A DNA stretch of 64,000 nt from Flavobacteriaceae bacterium UBA3356. GTDB taxonomy: Bacteria > Bacteroidota > Bacteroidia > Flavobacteriales > Flavobacteriaceae. Within the stretch, counting starts at the first letter, position 1. Every line of letters starts with the position of its first letter. The position numbers were made by a program, and so were the translations under genes. The DNA is taken from assembly GCA_002360635.1 (NCBI GenBank), contig DEQW01000001.1, positions 475,689 through 539,688 of the forward strand. The letters are read 5' to 3'. The notes under the pieces were generated by a model. That model searched no databases and was not told the origin of the DNA. It was given only the letters and a program-made list of their open reading frames with translations. Positions 49,774 to 59,335 of this stretch are shown here, piece by piece.

Positions 49774-50162
49774 GTACCGTCTTTTCAAATACCTTCAAGG
49801 TGCCAACATCTGCCATAGATGTAAATGGGCACGTAAATAACATCACCTATTTAGAATGGTGTATTGACATTGCCGAAAAACATTGGTTTTCAAAAGCTCC
49901 AAAAAATCTACATTCACAATATTTCTGGGTGGTTCTCAACCATTTTATTGAATACAAAAACCCTGCTTTTGAAGGGGAAGAACTACAAATTGAAACGTGG
50001 GTAACTTCTGCCGAAGGCGTAAAAAGTGAAAGACACTACAGAATTTTCAGAAAAAAAGATGAAAAGGTAATGGTCACTGCAAAAACGCTTTGGTGTTTTG
50101 TTGAACTTAAAACCCAAAAACCTACACGCATTCCCGAAGAAATTCGTAATTTGTTTCTATAA
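49770..50162 (+). CDS. Hotdog-fold acyl-CoA thioesterase (4HBT family)
   Basis: This 130-residue protein has the 4-hydroxybenzoyl-CoA thioesterase pattern IDVNGHVNNITYLEWC, with the active-site Asp/His-Asn region near residues 17-24. It probably hydrolyses acyl-CoA or acyl-ACP. The start is TTG, overlapping the mgtE stop (TTGA), so its translation depends on mgtE. It precedes the cupin gene by 11 nt. Confidence 0.87.
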   Translation: MSTVFSNTFKVPTSAIDVNGHVNNITYLEWCIDIAEKHWFSKAPKNLHSQYFWVVLNHFIEYKNPAFEGEELQIETWVTSAEGVKSERHYRIFRKKDEKVMVTAKTLWCFVELKTQKPTRIPEEIRNLFL

Positions 50163-50173
50163 ACTGAAACAAA

Positions 50174-50539
50174 TTGAAGACAGTAAACCTTCAGAAAAAA
50201 TTTACATCATTCAGCAAACACTGGCATCCGCATCAAATAGCTGTTGTGGATGATATGCAAGTGCTTCTTGCGAAACTTAAAGACGAATTTGTGTGGCATA
50301 AACACGAAGAGGAAGACGAATTGTTTTTTGTTCAAAAAGGAACCCTCGAAATGCATTTTCGGAACAAGGTTGAGATTATAAAGGAAGGCGAATTAATTGT
50401 TGTCCCTAAAGGCGTGGAGCATTGCCCAAAAACGCAAAATGGTGAAGAAGTACACGTGCTGTTATTCGAAAAACTATCCACAAACCACACTGGGAATGTA
50501 ATTGATGAGAAAACAGTTTCTCACTATCCAAAAATCTAA
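50174..50539 (+). CDS. Cupin-domain protein
   Basis: This 121-residue single-cupin protein has the metal motif HKHEEEDELFFV (HxH...E) near residue 46 and PKGVEHCP near residue 80, which supply the usual metal ligands. The reaction is unknown. The start appears to be TTG at 50174. The gene lies in a plus-strand run from rsmA to the VOC gene with gaps of a few bases. Confidence 0.85.
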   Translation: MKTVNLQKKFTSFSKHWHPHQIAVVDDMQVLLAKLKDEFVWHKHEEEDELFFVQKGTLEMHFRNKVEIIKEGELIVVPKGVEHCPKTQNGEEVHVLLFEKLSTNHTGNVIDEKTVSHYPKI

Positions 50540-50542
50540 AAC

Positions 50543-51484
50543 ATGAAAGTTCTTCACTTAGATAACAACCACCCACTTTTGCTCGAACGGCTTACAGAGG
50601 CCGGTTTTAAAAATGAGGAAGATTACACTTCTTCAAAAGAAGAAATTGAAAAAACTATTAACAACTACGATGGTATTGTTATTCGAAGTCGTTTTAAAAT
50701 TGACAAACAATTTATCGAAGCCGCCAAAAAGCTGAAATTCATCGCTCGCGTAGGTGCCGGATTGGAAAGTATCGATACCGAATATGCCAAAAAAAAGAAC
50801 ATTCATTTAATCGCTGCACCAGAAGGCAATCGCAATGCAGTGGGCGAACATGCTTTAGGCATGTTGCTTTCCCTATTTAACAAGCTAAATAAAGCAAATA
50901 CTGAAGTAAAAAATGGCCAATGGAACCGTGAAGCAAACCGAGGTGTGGAACTTGACGGGAAAACCGTAGGTCTTATTGGCTACGGAAATATGGGCAAAGC
51001 ATTCGCTAAAAAATTACAAGGGTTTGATTGTACTGTGCTGTGTTACGATATTAAGGATGATGTTGGCGATAAACACGCCACCCAAGTTTCACTTAAGACA
51101 CTACAAGAAATGGCAGATGTTTTAAGTCTTCACACCCCTTGGACGCCTTTAACCGATAGAATGATCAATACCGATTTTATTGACAGTTTCAGCAAACCAT
51201 TTTGGTTTGTCAATACCGCAAGAGGCAAAAGTGTCGTAACCGCAGATTTGGTTTCGGCTTTACAAAACGGAAAAATTTTAGGTGCTGGCTTAGATGTGCT
51301 AGAGTATGAAAAACTATCGTTCGAGTCACTTTTTTCTGAAAAAGAAATGCCCAAACCGCTTCAACAATTATTACAGATGGAAAATGTACTCGTAAGCCCC
51401 CATGTAGCAGGCTGGACAGTAGAGAGCAAAATAAAGTTAGCCGAAACTATTGTCGAAAAAATACTTGAAGAATTTAAAAAATAA
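50543..51484 (+). CDS. D-2-hydroxyacid dehydrogenase (NAD-binding)
   Basis: This 313-residue protein matches the D-isomer hydroxyacid dehydrogenase family. The NAD loop is GLIGYGNMGKAF near residue 148. The catalytic Arg is in NTARGK, the Glu in the LDVLEYEK region, and the His in SPHVAGWT. It resembles phosphoglycerate dehydrogenase without the regulatory ACT domain. The substrate could be 3-phosphoglycerate or another 2-hydroxyacid. It starts 3 nt after the cupin gene. Confidence 0.9.
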   Translation: MKVLHLDNNHPLLLERLTEAGFKNEEDYTSSKEEIEKTINNYDGIVIRSRFKIDKQFIEAAKKLKFIARVGAGLESIDTEYAKKKNIHLIAAPEGNRNAVGEHALGMLLSLFNKLNKANTEVKNGQWNREANRGVELDGKTVGLIGYGNMGKAFAKKLQGFDCTVLCYDIKDDVGDKHATQVSLKTLQEMADVLSLHTPWTPLTDRMINTDFIDSFSKPFWFVNTARGKSVVTADLVSALQNGKILGAGLDVLEYEKLSFESLFSEKEMPKPLQQLLQMENVLVSPHVAGWTVESKIKLAETIVEKILEEFKK

Positions 51485-51488
51485 AACA

Positions 51489-51875
51489 ATGAAAAAAAGA
51501 GTCACAGGTCTAGGCGGATTTTTCTTTAAAACGAAAGACCCAAAAGCTGTAAAAAATTGGTATAATGAACATTTAGGACTAAACACCGATGATTACGGTT
51601 GTACCTTTTGGTGGAAAGACGAAGAGGGCAACAAATGTTCTACACAATGGAGCCCGTTTGACGAAAAGACCGAATATTTCAAACCCAGTGAAAAAGAATT
51701 TATGATGAATTTTCGGGTTGAAAATTTAGTCGAATTACTAAAAGTGCTCAAGGAGGAAGGAGTAACCGTTGTAGGCGAAATAGAAGAATATGAGTACGGA
51801 AAGTTTGGATGGATTCTCGATCCCGAAGGAAACAAAATAGAACTTTGGGAACCTATAGACAGTGCCTTTTTATAA
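51489..51875 (+). CDS. VOC-family (glyoxalase-like) protein
   Basis: This 128-residue protein has one vicinal-oxygen-chelate domain: FFFKTKDPKAVKNWYNEHLG at the N-terminus and FGWILDPEGNKIELWEP at the C-terminus. It could be a dioxygenase, lyase or antibiotic-binding relative. The frame opens 39 nt earlier inside the dehydrogenase gene, but the ATG at 51489 aligns with the domain start and is used. Confidence 0.87.
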   Translation: MKKRVTGLGGFFFKTKDPKAVKNWYNEHLGLNTDDYGCTFWWKDEEGNKCSTQWSPFDEKTEYFKPSEKEFMMNFRVENLVELLKVLKEEGVTVVGEIEEYEYGKFGWILDPEGNKIELWEPIDSAFL

Positions 51876-51927
51876 TAAATTTTTCATACTTTTACTTTTA
51901 CTAATACCTTAATAACCAACCGTAATC

Positions 51928-52326
51928 ATGGAAGAAAACAAAAACGAAGAATACGACAGCACCAAAAAGCGTATGGATGATACAGCTGAAAACATTGAAA
52001 ACGAAGCCAAAAACACAGCCAATGAGTTTAAAGAAGGGTGGAATCAAGCCACCAACAGCGGGGACAATAAAAAATTAATCGCAGGAATTTTGGCCATTGT
52101 TTTAGGCTCCCTGGGAATACATAAATTTATTTTAGGCTATAATAAAGAAGGAATCATTCTTTTAGTCGCTTCACTTATAGGCTATGCTACATCTTGTTTA
52201 GGTGTAGGTTTTTTTATATTAATGGCTACGGGAATCGTAGGGCTTATTGAAGGTATAATTTACCTTACCAAAAGTGACGAAGAGTTTTACAATATGTATC
52301 AAGAAGGAGAAAAACCTTGGTTTTAA
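51928..52326 (+). CDS. TM2-domain protein with a charged N-terminal region
   Basis: This 132-residue protein has an N-terminal ~48 residues that are acidic, Asn/Lys-rich and probably amphipathic-helical. A TM2 domain follows with two membrane helices around LGSLGIHKFILGYNKEG. TM2 proteins are small membrane proteins of unknown role. The N-terminal part resembles late-embryogenesis-like helical repeats, so a stress role is possible but inferred. It is followed by a terminator. Confidence 0.82.
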   Translation: MEENKNEEYDSTKKRMDDTAENIENEAKNTANEFKEGWNQATNSGDNKKLIAGILAIVLGSLGIHKFILGYNKEGIILLVASLIGYATSCLGVGFFILMATGIVGLIEGIIYLTKSDEEFYNMYQEGEKPWF

Positions 52327-52360
52327 ATTAACATAAAAATTTTGCATTAAACGTCTATGC

Positions 52361-52394
52361 CAATCCCCAAACTATAACTTTGGGGATTTTTTTC
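52361..52394 (+). terminator. Terminator after the TM2 gene
   Basis: AATCCCCAAA and TTTGGGGATT flank a 7-nt loop and are followed by a T-run. Confidence 0.83.
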
Positions 52395-52450
52395 ACCCGT
52401 TAAAGGCATCGCTTTTTATTAGCGATATATCGATAACTAAAACTACTCTT

Positions 52451-53167
52451 ATGGCTTCAAAAAAACCAGATTTCAGTAATCTTAAAGTTCTTTACATTAA
52501 TTGCACGTTAAAACAGTCTCCCAGAATGAGTCACACCCGTGGCTTGATAGACGTTTCGGCAAAAATTATGAAAGCAGAAGGCGTTTCAGTAGAAATTATT
52601 CGTTTTGTAGATTATGAAGTAGCTCCCGGTGTATATTTTGATATGACGGAACACGGCGCCAAAAAAGATGCGTGGCCAGAACTTTGGAAAAAAGTAGATA
52701 CGGCCGATATTTTAATTATTGGCACCCCCATTTGGTTAGGCGAAAAATCTTCTGAAGCCACCAAACTCATTGAACGTTTATATGCCATGAGCGGCAAGCA
52801 AAACGAGAAAGGACAATATTATTTCTACGGAAAAGTGGGCGGATGTATTATTACGGGAAATGAAGATGGGATAAAACATTGCTCCATGAATATTTTGTAT
52901 TCCTTACAACACGTTGGATATAGCATTCCACCACAAGCGGATTGTGGTTGGATTGGTGAGGCAGGGCCAGGCCCCAGTTATATGGATGAAGAAAGCGGGG
53001 CTAAAAAAAACAGTTTTACCAACCGCAACACAACTTTTATGACCTATAACCTTTTACATTTAGCTAAAATGCTAAAAGAGCAAGGTGGCTATCCTGCTTA
53101 CGGAAACTCACGTAGTGATTGGGATGACGGCACTCGATGGAATTTTGAAAACCCAGAATATCGTTAA
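52451..53167 (+). CDS. Flavodoxin-like NAD(P)H:FMN oxidoreductase
   Basis: This 238-residue protein has a flavodoxin-like fold. It begins LKVLYINCTLKQSPRMSHT, the phosphate-binding loop of NADPH-dependent FMN reductases, and has ADILIIGTPIWLGEKSSEATKLIERL, the central flavin-contact segment. It probably reduces quinones, chromate or azo compounds using FMN. The gene stands alone between terminator and DUF1206. Confidence 0.88.
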   Translation: MASKKPDFSNLKVLYINCTLKQSPRMSHTRGLIDVSAKIMKAEGVSVEIIRFVDYEVAPGVYFDMTEHGAKKDAWPELWKKVDTADILIIGTPIWLGEKSSEATKLIERLYAMSGKQNEKGQYYFYGKVGGCIITGNEDGIKHCSMNILYSLQHVGYSIPPQADCGWIGEAGPGPSYMDEESGAKKNSFTNRNTTFMTYNLLHLAKMLKEQGGYPAYGNSRSDWDDGTRWNFENPEYR

Positions 53168-53228
53168 TTTTTTTCCTAAATCACACTCCAAATCCTGCTT
53201 TTTATAAGTACATTACATAAAAAAACAA

Positions 53229-53996
53229 ATGGGAAACAAGAAACAAAATTTTGCCCGTTTCGGTGTTGCCACAAAAGGATGGGTCTATTTTTTAATTGGC
53301 GGTTTAACTGCTTTTGGGGCTTTTGGGCTTGGTGGAGAAAAATCAGGTAGTAGCAATGCATTGGATTTTATCTCACAACAGATGTTCGGGAAAGTATTAC
53401 TCATTATCACCGCAGTGGGACTTATTGGTTATGTTTTTTGGCGATGGTATCAAGCCTTTGCAGATCCAAAGGATACAGGAACCGATTTTAAAGCAATTGT
53501 TAAAAGAATCAGTTACTTTATAAGTGGCGTCTTTTATGCACTTTTAGCATTTTCAGCAATTAAGCAGGTACTAGGAAGCAGTTCAGGAGGTGGGGAAAAT
53601 TCTTTTCTTATGAAAATGTTAGATTCAAAAATTATCGCAATTATAATAGGCTTGGCTTTATTGGGAAAATCAATTTACGAATTTTATCAAGCCTACTCTG
53701 GAAATTTTAGGAAAGAAGTAGACGAAGCAGGGCTAAGTAAAAAAGCGAAAAAAATAATTATCCCTGCCGCAAAAATAGGGTTTACTGCAAGAGGTATTGT
53801 TGTAGGAATTATGGCTTTTTTAATGTTTAGGGCTGCTTTTTCGGCTTCTGGTGAAAAGGTCGATAAAACACAGGCTTTCGGTTTTCTACAAAATGAATTT
53901 GGGCCTATTGTTATGGGGGTTATCGCCACAGGCTTAATTGCCTATGGAGTTTTTATGTTAATCAAAGCAAAATACAGTAGTTTAAGTATAGATTAA
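53229..53996 (+). CDS. DUF1206 membrane protein
   Basis: This 255-residue protein has three repeats of a two-helix unit, each starting with an ARFGVATKGWVYFLIGG-like segment, which is the DUF1206 signature (clear near residues 10, 95 and 185). It has six membrane helices in all. The function is unknown. It is convergent with olsF, with only 1 nt between stops. Confidence 0.85.
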   Translation: MGNKKQNFARFGVATKGWVYFLIGGLTAFGAFGLGGEKSGSSNALDFISQQMFGKVLLIITAVGLIGYVFWRWYQAFADPKDTGTDFKAIVKRISYFISGVFYALLAFSAIKQVLGSSSGGGENSFLMKMLDSKIIAIIIGLALLGKSIYEFYQAYSGNFRKEVDEAGLSKKAKKIIIPAAKIGFTARGIVVGIMAFLMFRAAFSASGEKVDKTQAFGFLQNEFGPIVMGVIATGLIAYGVFMLIKAKYSSLSID

Positions 53997-53997
53997 A

Positions 53998-55815
53998 TTA
54001 CTCTCCTCCCTTTTTGCCTCCATTGGCATATTTTTTCTCCAGTTCTTCCTGAAACTCCTCCATAACAGGTTTTACCGTGCTTTCAGGTAAATCGGCAATA
54101 CGAATGTACATTAAGCCATCCACTGCATTGTTAAAGAGCGGATCTACATTAAAAGCCACTACTTTGGCGTTTTGTTTAATGTATTTTTTTATCAAAACGG
54201 GAAGTCGCAAATCGCCTGGCTCTACCTCATCGATTATTTTATCAAATTTGTTAAGATCGGCTTCACTTTCGTCAAAAATGAAATCTTTATCGGCATCTTT
54301 CAACGTTACCTTATATTCCTTTTTGGGTTTAATGTATTGTGCCACATACGGATCGTAATAATTCGACTTCATAAACTCAATCATCAAACTTTTACTGAAA
54401 TCGGAAAACTTATTACTAATACTTACCCCACCTATTAAATAACGGTGATTTGGGAACCGAAGTGTGGTATGCACAATTCCTTTCCATAGCAGAAAAAGCG
54501 GCATAGGCCTCAATTGGTATTCTTTAATGATAAAAGCACGTCCCATTTCGATGCTTTTACTCATCATGGGATATAATTCTTGATCGAACCTAAACAAATC
54601 TTGTAAATAGAAGCCGTCGATACCAAATTGCTCAAAAATTTGTTCCCCAAGTCCCATACGGTAGGCACCGGCTAATTTTTTTGCATCATTGTCCCACAAA
54701 AACATATGATGATAATAGGCATCAAAATCATCAAGATCCACGGCATTATTGGTGCCTTCTCCTACTTCCCTAAAAGTAATTTCGCGCAACCTTCCTATTT
54801 CGCGAAGTATATTGGGTATGGTTTCGGCCTGTGCTAAAAAAACCTCATAGTTTTTACTGATAAGTAATCGCTTATCATTCTTGCGAAGTAATTCTATTTC
54901 AGGCTCCATAGCCTCTAACGGGATAGGACCTGCAATTTTTTTAGGTAATTTTGGAATTTTTAATGATTTTGGAATGGTATCCAATAACTTTTTTTTCTGA
55001 AAAGGATTGGCCAATACGTACGTTTTTCGTCTAAGGAAATTAGTGAAATCTTCTAACGATTCGTGCTCTCCTTGATCTTTAACCGAAATGGCATTTCCAA
55101 TTCGCACTTTTATCACCCTTTCTTTCTGGGTCAACAATTCCGAAGGTAATTTAGCCGTCCGCAGCGTGTCGTTCAGCTTCGCCATACGATAAAACAACTT
55201 ACTATTCTTTGCATGAAAATAAATAGGAACGACTGGAACTTCAGCTTTTTTAATCAACTTCATGGCTGCTGGCTCCCAAGGTTTGTCAACTACCAATTTA
55301 CCATCCCTGTAGGTGGAAACTTCCCCAGCTGGGAAAATCCCCAATGGGTGTTCTTCCCGCAAGTGCGTCAATGCATTTTTAAAACCCATTACGCTCGATT
55401 TTACATCCTTTCTATCTTCAAAAGGATTTACGGGCATAACGTAAGGTTTTAACGGTTCAATTCTATGTAATAAAAAGTTGGCAATAATTTTAAAGTCGGG
55501 GCGGTATTCCAATAATAATTTCAGCAATAATATTCCGTCAATCCCACCTAAAGGGTGATTGGATATAGTAATAAAAGGCCCTGTTTTAGGTATGCGACGT
55601 AGATCTTCTTCAGGGATTTCAAAATTTATTTCAAATTCACCCAATAAAGCGTTTATGAACTCCAGATCGCTTAAATGCTTATTGCGGTCATAGATTTTAT
55701 TAAGGGTAGAAATGTTTAACACCTTCATCAAGGACCAGCCCATGAAGGTTCCCAAAAAGCCAAGGTTATCAACATTGATGGCTTTGGCCACTTCTTTAGC
55801 ATTAACTAATCCCAT
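53998..55815 (-). CDS. olsF: Bifunctional OlsF-type amino-acid lipid acyltransferase
   Basis: This 605-residue fusion has an N-terminal PlsC-type O-acyltransferase (~60-290; NHPLGGIDG gives the HX4D motif, then FPAGEVSTYRDG). A C-terminal GNAT-fold N-acyltransferase of the OlsB type follows (~320-570; LREITFREVGEGTNN, YRMGLGEQI, EMGRAFI). OlsF enzymes make ornithine or glycine lipids in two steps: N-acylation of the amino acid, then O-acylation of the hydroxyl. These are phosphorus-free membrane lipids typical of flavobacteria. Both active sites are intact. No separate olsA or olsB gene is near. Confidence 0.85.
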   Translation of the reverse strand: MGLVNAKEVAKAINVDNLGFLGTFMGWSLMKVLNISTLNKIYDRNKHLSDLEFINALLGEFEINFEIPEEDLRRIPKTGPFITISNHPLGGIDGILLLKLLLEYRPDFKIIANFLLHRIEPLKPYVMPVNPFEDRKDVKSSVMGFKNALTHLREEHPLGIFPAGEVSTYRDGKLVVDKPWEPAAMKLIKKAEVPVVPIYFHAKNSKLFYRMAKLNDTLRTAKLPSELLTQKERVIKVRIGNAISVKDQGEHESLEDFTNFLRRKTYVLANPFQKKKLLDTIPKSLKIPKLPKKIAGPIPLEAMEPEIELLRKNDKRLLISKNYEVFLAQAETIPNILREIGRLREITFREVGEGTNNAVDLDDFDAYYHHMFLWDNDAKKLAGAYRMGLGEQIFEQFGIDGFYLQDLFRFDQELYPMMSKSIEMGRAFIIKEYQLRPMPLFLLWKGIVHTTLRFPNHRYLIGGVSISNKFSDFSKSLMIEFMKSNYYDPYVAQYIKPKKEYKVTLKDADKDFIFDESEADLNKFDKIIDEVEPGDLRLPVLIKKYIKQNAKVVAFNVDPLFNNAVDGLMYIRIADLPESTVKPVMEEFQEELEKKYANGGKKGGE

Positions 55816-55879
55816 AGAGTTTTTAATTTTGAATCTGGTACTGTTAATACCTTACACAAATATAGTGAAAGCAATTCAA

Positions 55880-57136
55880 CTAGTTTTTTACAATAATCTG
55901 AACCGTGTCTCGGCTTTCCTGTTTCAGTAATACATTTCTATCTCTGGTCAACGCTTTTATTTCTGAAGGAACCGAATGCCTAATTGTGTATAATGTAACC
56001 CCTTCGTTCCATTTAACTTTGAACTTTTCGCGAAGTTTCACTAGTAATTCATCCAGTTTATCATACTTATTGTCAACACACACCGAAAAGCTAATGGCAG
56101 AATTTTGAATTAATTCTACTTTCATTTTATACTCATGCAACCACTTAAAAACATCGCCAATGTTGTCTTCCATCATAAAACTAAAATCTAAAGAAGAAAG
56201 TGAAATAAGTACTTGGTTTTTCTTTAAAATAAAACAAGATGTTTTTGGGTCTAAAGTCACGCCTTTGCCTACGCAAGTCCCCTCATCTTCTGGATTGTAA
56301 AATGATTTTACGTACAACGGTATCTCTTTTCGTTGTAAAGGCTGCAATGTTTTTGGGTGAATTACCGAAGCACCGTAAAAAGCCAGCTCAATCGCTTCTC
56401 GGTACGATATTTTGTTCAGCAATTGCGTTTTACTGAAATATCTAGGATCGGCATTTAACACCCCCGGAACATCTTTCCAGATGGTAACCGATTCGCCATT
56501 TAAACAATATGCAAAAATAGCCGCAGTATAATCACTTCCTTCACGACCAAGTGTGGTGGTAAAGTTGTTTTCGTGTTCAGCTCCCAAAAAACCTTGGGTA
56601 ACAGTAATTCCTGTCGGATGTACTTTATCGATTATTCGTTTTTGGGTTACCTCCCAATCTACTTTTGCATCCCGGTAATTGTCATCTGTTTTAATGCAAC
56701 CCCGAACATCCAACCAAGTGTTTTTAATATTTTCTTCGGATAGATACGTAGAAACTATTGTTGTAGAAATTAACTCACCGTAGCTTACTATTTGATCATA
56801 AACAAACGCATGGTTTTTTGATTTTGAAGAAGTTAAAAAACCTTTTAATTGATCAAGAAGCCCTGAAACAGCTTTATAAATAGCGTGTTTCTTATTTGGG
56901 AACAATTCCTTTAAAATATCATAGTGATACGTTTCAACTGTTAAAAGATGGTCTTTTAACGTGTCACTTTTTGCTAAATGTGCCGTTACAACTTCTTCAA
57001 GCGCATTGGTCATTTTTCCCATTGCCGAAATAACGACAACCAAATCTTTCTCTCCGGTTTTTTTAAGTACGGTTGTTACATTTTTAACTCCTTGGGCATC
57101 TTTAATCGAAGCCCCTCCAAACTTAAATATTTTCAT
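55880..57136 (-). CDS. Aspartate kinase
   Basis: Aspartate kinase phosphorylates aspartate at the start of lysine, methionine and threonine synthesis. The 418-residue protein has the N-terminal KFGGASIKD motif, FTTLGREGSDYTAA in the nucleotide region and an ACT-type regulatory C-terminus (~305-418). It is the monofunctional form, with no homoserine dehydrogenase domain. Its ATG directly follows the TAG of the acetyltransferase gene, so they form an operon. Confidence 0.92.
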   Translation of the reverse strand: MKIFKFGGASIKDAQGVKNVTTVLKKTGEKDLVVVISAMGKMTNALEEVVTAHLAKSDTLKDHLLTVETYHYDILKELFPNKKHAIYKAVSGLLDQLKGFLTSSKSKNHAFVYDQIVSYGELISTTIVSTYLSEENIKNTWLDVRGCIKTDDNYRDAKVDWEVTQKRIIDKVHPTGITVTQGFLGAEHENNFTTTLGREGSDYTAAIFAYCLNGESVTIWKDVPGVLNADPRYFSKTQLLNKISYREAIELAFYGASVIHPKTLQPLQRKEIPLYVKSFYNPEDEGTCVGKGVTLDPKTSCFILKKNQVLISLSSLDFSFMMEDNIGDVFKWLHEYKMKVELIQNSAISFSVCVDNKYDKLDELLVKLREKFKVKWNEGVTLYTIRHSVPSEIKALTRDRNVLLKQESRDTVQIIVKN

Positions 57137-57619
57137 CTATAAATTCTCAACAAATTTTTTAATCCCTTCTTCGTCCATTTGTACCGTGTACCACTGTTTT
57201 TGTAGTGATGCCCCTGTGTCTTCATAAAACTTAATAGCGTTTTTATTCCAGTCGAGGACAATCCATTCTATTCGTTTTACACCGTGCGATGCTCCAAATT
57301 TTATTACTTCGGAATAAAGCGCAATCCCCAAGCCTTCACCACGGTATTCTTTTTTCACCATCAAATCTTCTAGATGAAGTGTTTTCCCTTTCCATGTAGA
57401 AAACCGAAAATATATTAAAGCCATTCCAACAACCTCTCCATCTGCTTTTTCTGCAATAAAACAATCGAACAATGGGTCTTTTCCAAAGCCTTCTTTTATC
57501 AAGTCTTCTGAAGTTATTTCTACTTCATGTTCCATTTTTTCATAATCTGCCAGCTCCTTTATCAAATATAATACAGCGGGCATGTCTTCTTTAGTGCTTT
57601 TACGAATGTTGAAATCCAT
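57137..57619 (-). CDS. GNAT-family N-acetyltransferase
   Basis: This 160-residue GNAT protein begins MDFNIRKSTKEDMPAVLYLI and has the acetyl-CoA loop VKKEYRGEGLGIALYSEV (RxxGxG/A) near residue 90. The arrangement with LHLEDLMVKKEYRG and VKRIEWIVLDWNKNAIKFYED resembles spermidine/diamine acetyltransferases. The acceptor is probably a polyamine or other amine. It is the first gene of an operon with aspartate kinase (no gap). Confidence 0.85.
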   Translation of the reverse strand: MDFNIRKSTKEDMPAVLYLIKELADYEKMEHEVEITSEDLIKEGFGKDPLFDCFIAEKADGEVVGMALIYFRFSTWKGKTLHLEDLMVKKEYRGEGLGIALYSEVIKFGASHGVKRIEWIVLDWNKNAIKFYEDTGASLQKQWYTVQMDEEGIKKFVENL

Positions 57620-57698
57620 CTTATTTTCGGTTTAATTAAAATACGCTTTGGACAAAAATATCGATATTTGCGACTAAAATCCATCTATTAAGATAAAA

Positions 57699-58706
57699 AT
57701 GGCAAACAAAAACAAAACGTTAGGCGAATTTATAATTGAAAATCAAGAGGAATTTAAATATTCTTCGGGCGAATTATCGCGGTTAATTAATTCCATTCGC
57801 TTAGCGGCAAAAGTGGTGAATCACGAAGTAAACAAGGCTGGTTTAGTCGATATTCTCGGTACGGCAGGCGACCAAAACATACAAGGTGAAGACCAACAAA
57901 AACTGGATGTGTATGCCAACGAAGCTTTTATAAACACCTTAACCAACAGAGAAATTGTTTGTGGTATTGCCAGTGAAGAAGAAGATGATTTTATTACCAT
58001 TAAAGGGCGGAATGAAAAAAATGACAACAAATATGTGGTCTTAATCGACCCATTGGATGGCTCCTCAAATATTGATGTAAATGTTTCGGTGGGGACAATT
58101 TTTTCCATTTATAGACGTGTAACTCCATCAGGCGCTCCCGTTACGATTGACGATTTTCTACAACCCGGAAACAGACAAGTAGCTGCTGGTTACATTGTAT
58201 ACGGAACCTCAACCATGATTGTTTATACAACGGGACACGGAGTTAATGGTTTTACACTAAACCCAGCCATTGGGACCTATTATTTATCGCACCCAAATAT
58301 GAAATTTCCGAAAGATGGCAACATTTATTCCGTAAACGAAGGAAATTATATCCATTTCCCTCAAGGCGTAAAAGATTATATTAAATACTGCCAAAAAGAA
58401 GAAGGAGACCGCCCTTACACAGCTAGATATATAGGTTCTATGGTTTCAGACTTCCATAGAAACTTAATTAAAGGCGGGATTTACATTTACCCAAACACCT
58501 CTAAAAATCCAGATGGAAAGCTTCGGTTATTATACGAATGCAATCCTATGGCCTATTTAACCGAACAAGCTGGCGGAAAAGCCAGTGATGGCTATACGCG
58601 TATTTTAGATATTCAACCTACCGAATTACATCAACGGGTTCCTTTTTTCTGCGGAAGCGTTAATATGATGGAAAAGGCAGAAGAGTTTATGAGGAATGCT
58701 AAATAA
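57699..58706 (+). CDS. fbp: Fructose-1,6-bisphosphatase class I
   Basis: Fbp removes the 1-phosphate of fructose-1,6-bisphosphate in gluconeogenesis. The 335-residue protein has the metal site VLIDPLDGSSNIDVNV near residue 115 and the C-terminal ECNPMAYLTEQAGGKASDG. Length and motifs are normal for class I. With pckA it indicates gluconeogenic capacity. It is divergent from the aspartate-kinase operon. Confidence 0.96.
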   Translation: MANKNKTLGEFIIENQEEFKYSSGELSRLINSIRLAAKVVNHEVNKAGLVDILGTAGDQNIQGEDQQKLDVYANEAFINTLTNREIVCGIASEEEDDFITIKGRNEKNDNKYVVLIDPLDGSSNIDVNVSVGTIFSIYRRVTPSGAPVTIDDFLQPGNRQVAAGYIVYGTSTMIVYTTGHGVNGFTLNPAIGTYYLSHPNMKFPKDGNIYSVNEGNYIHFPQGVKDYIKYCQKEEGDRPYTARYIGSMVSDFHRNLIKGGIYIYPNTSKNPDGKLRLLYECNPMAYLTEQAGGKASDGYTRILDIQPTELHQRVPFFCGSVNMMEKAEEFMRNAK

Positions 58707-58734
58707 TTAAATATACTTTATAGAATACAATTCA

Positions 58735-59274
58735 ATGAAAAATATAACAATATTATTAGCTTTCATTATCCTTGTAAGTTGTAGTAATGATGACAATAAA
58801 ACAAACACTGAAAACAATTTTAGTGAAACAGATATTAATTTAGTTACTGGTATTAACATAAGAAATTCTGAAAATGGAAATGGTACTCCATTAGGAAATC
58901 CTAATATTTATAAAAACGATACATTTACTGCTTTTCCTAATCCTCCGATAGGAGTACTAACGTTACAGACAAATAACCTTAAAAATACCATATCCAATAT
59001 TTGGGTGACACCTGCAAATGCTAAAAAAATTTATCAAGAGACAGATTTTAATGAAATATTAAGTTCAAGTTTATATACAGAAAATCAAATTGACTCAAAT
59101 GCAACATTGAAATTACTCAATCAAAGTTCGAGTAGTTTGTCTATAAATTTAGAAAGTTTACAACCTGGATATTACAAAGTTTTCGTTGAACTAGATGGAA
59201 AATTGTATTGGGACAATTTTTATAAAGCTGGTGATATTTTTGAAATTGATGATTTGATTACTTATTGGGAATAA
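58735..59274 (+). CDS. Hypothetical lipoprotein
   Basis: This 179-residue protein has a lipoprotein signal (LVSC, Cys ~16) followed by an Asn/Asp-rich stretch and a beta-rich domain ending WDNFYKAGDIFEIDDL. I recognise no family. The gene is markedly A+T-rich and uses more ATA and AAT codons than its neighbours, which hints at recent arrival. It starts 29 nt after fbp. Confidence 0.62.
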   Translation: MKNITILLAFIILVSCSNDDNKTNTENNFSETDINLVTGINIRNSENGNGTPLGNPNIYKNDTFTAFPNPPIGVLTLQTNNLKNTISNIWVTPANAKKIYQETDFNEILSSSLYTENQIDSNATLKLLNQSSSSLSINLESLQPGYYKVFVELDGKLYWDNFYKAGDIFEIDDLITYWE

Positions 59275-59335
59275 AAAAACACCCAAAGCCATTTTATAAG
59301 CCTCGAGTGTTCTAATATATTTCTATAAATTTTTG

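Noticed and set aside
59276..59312. Terminator between the hypothetical lipoprotein and the TerB-like gene
   Set aside because: The AACAC/GTGTT arms are short and interrupted; no convincing stem.
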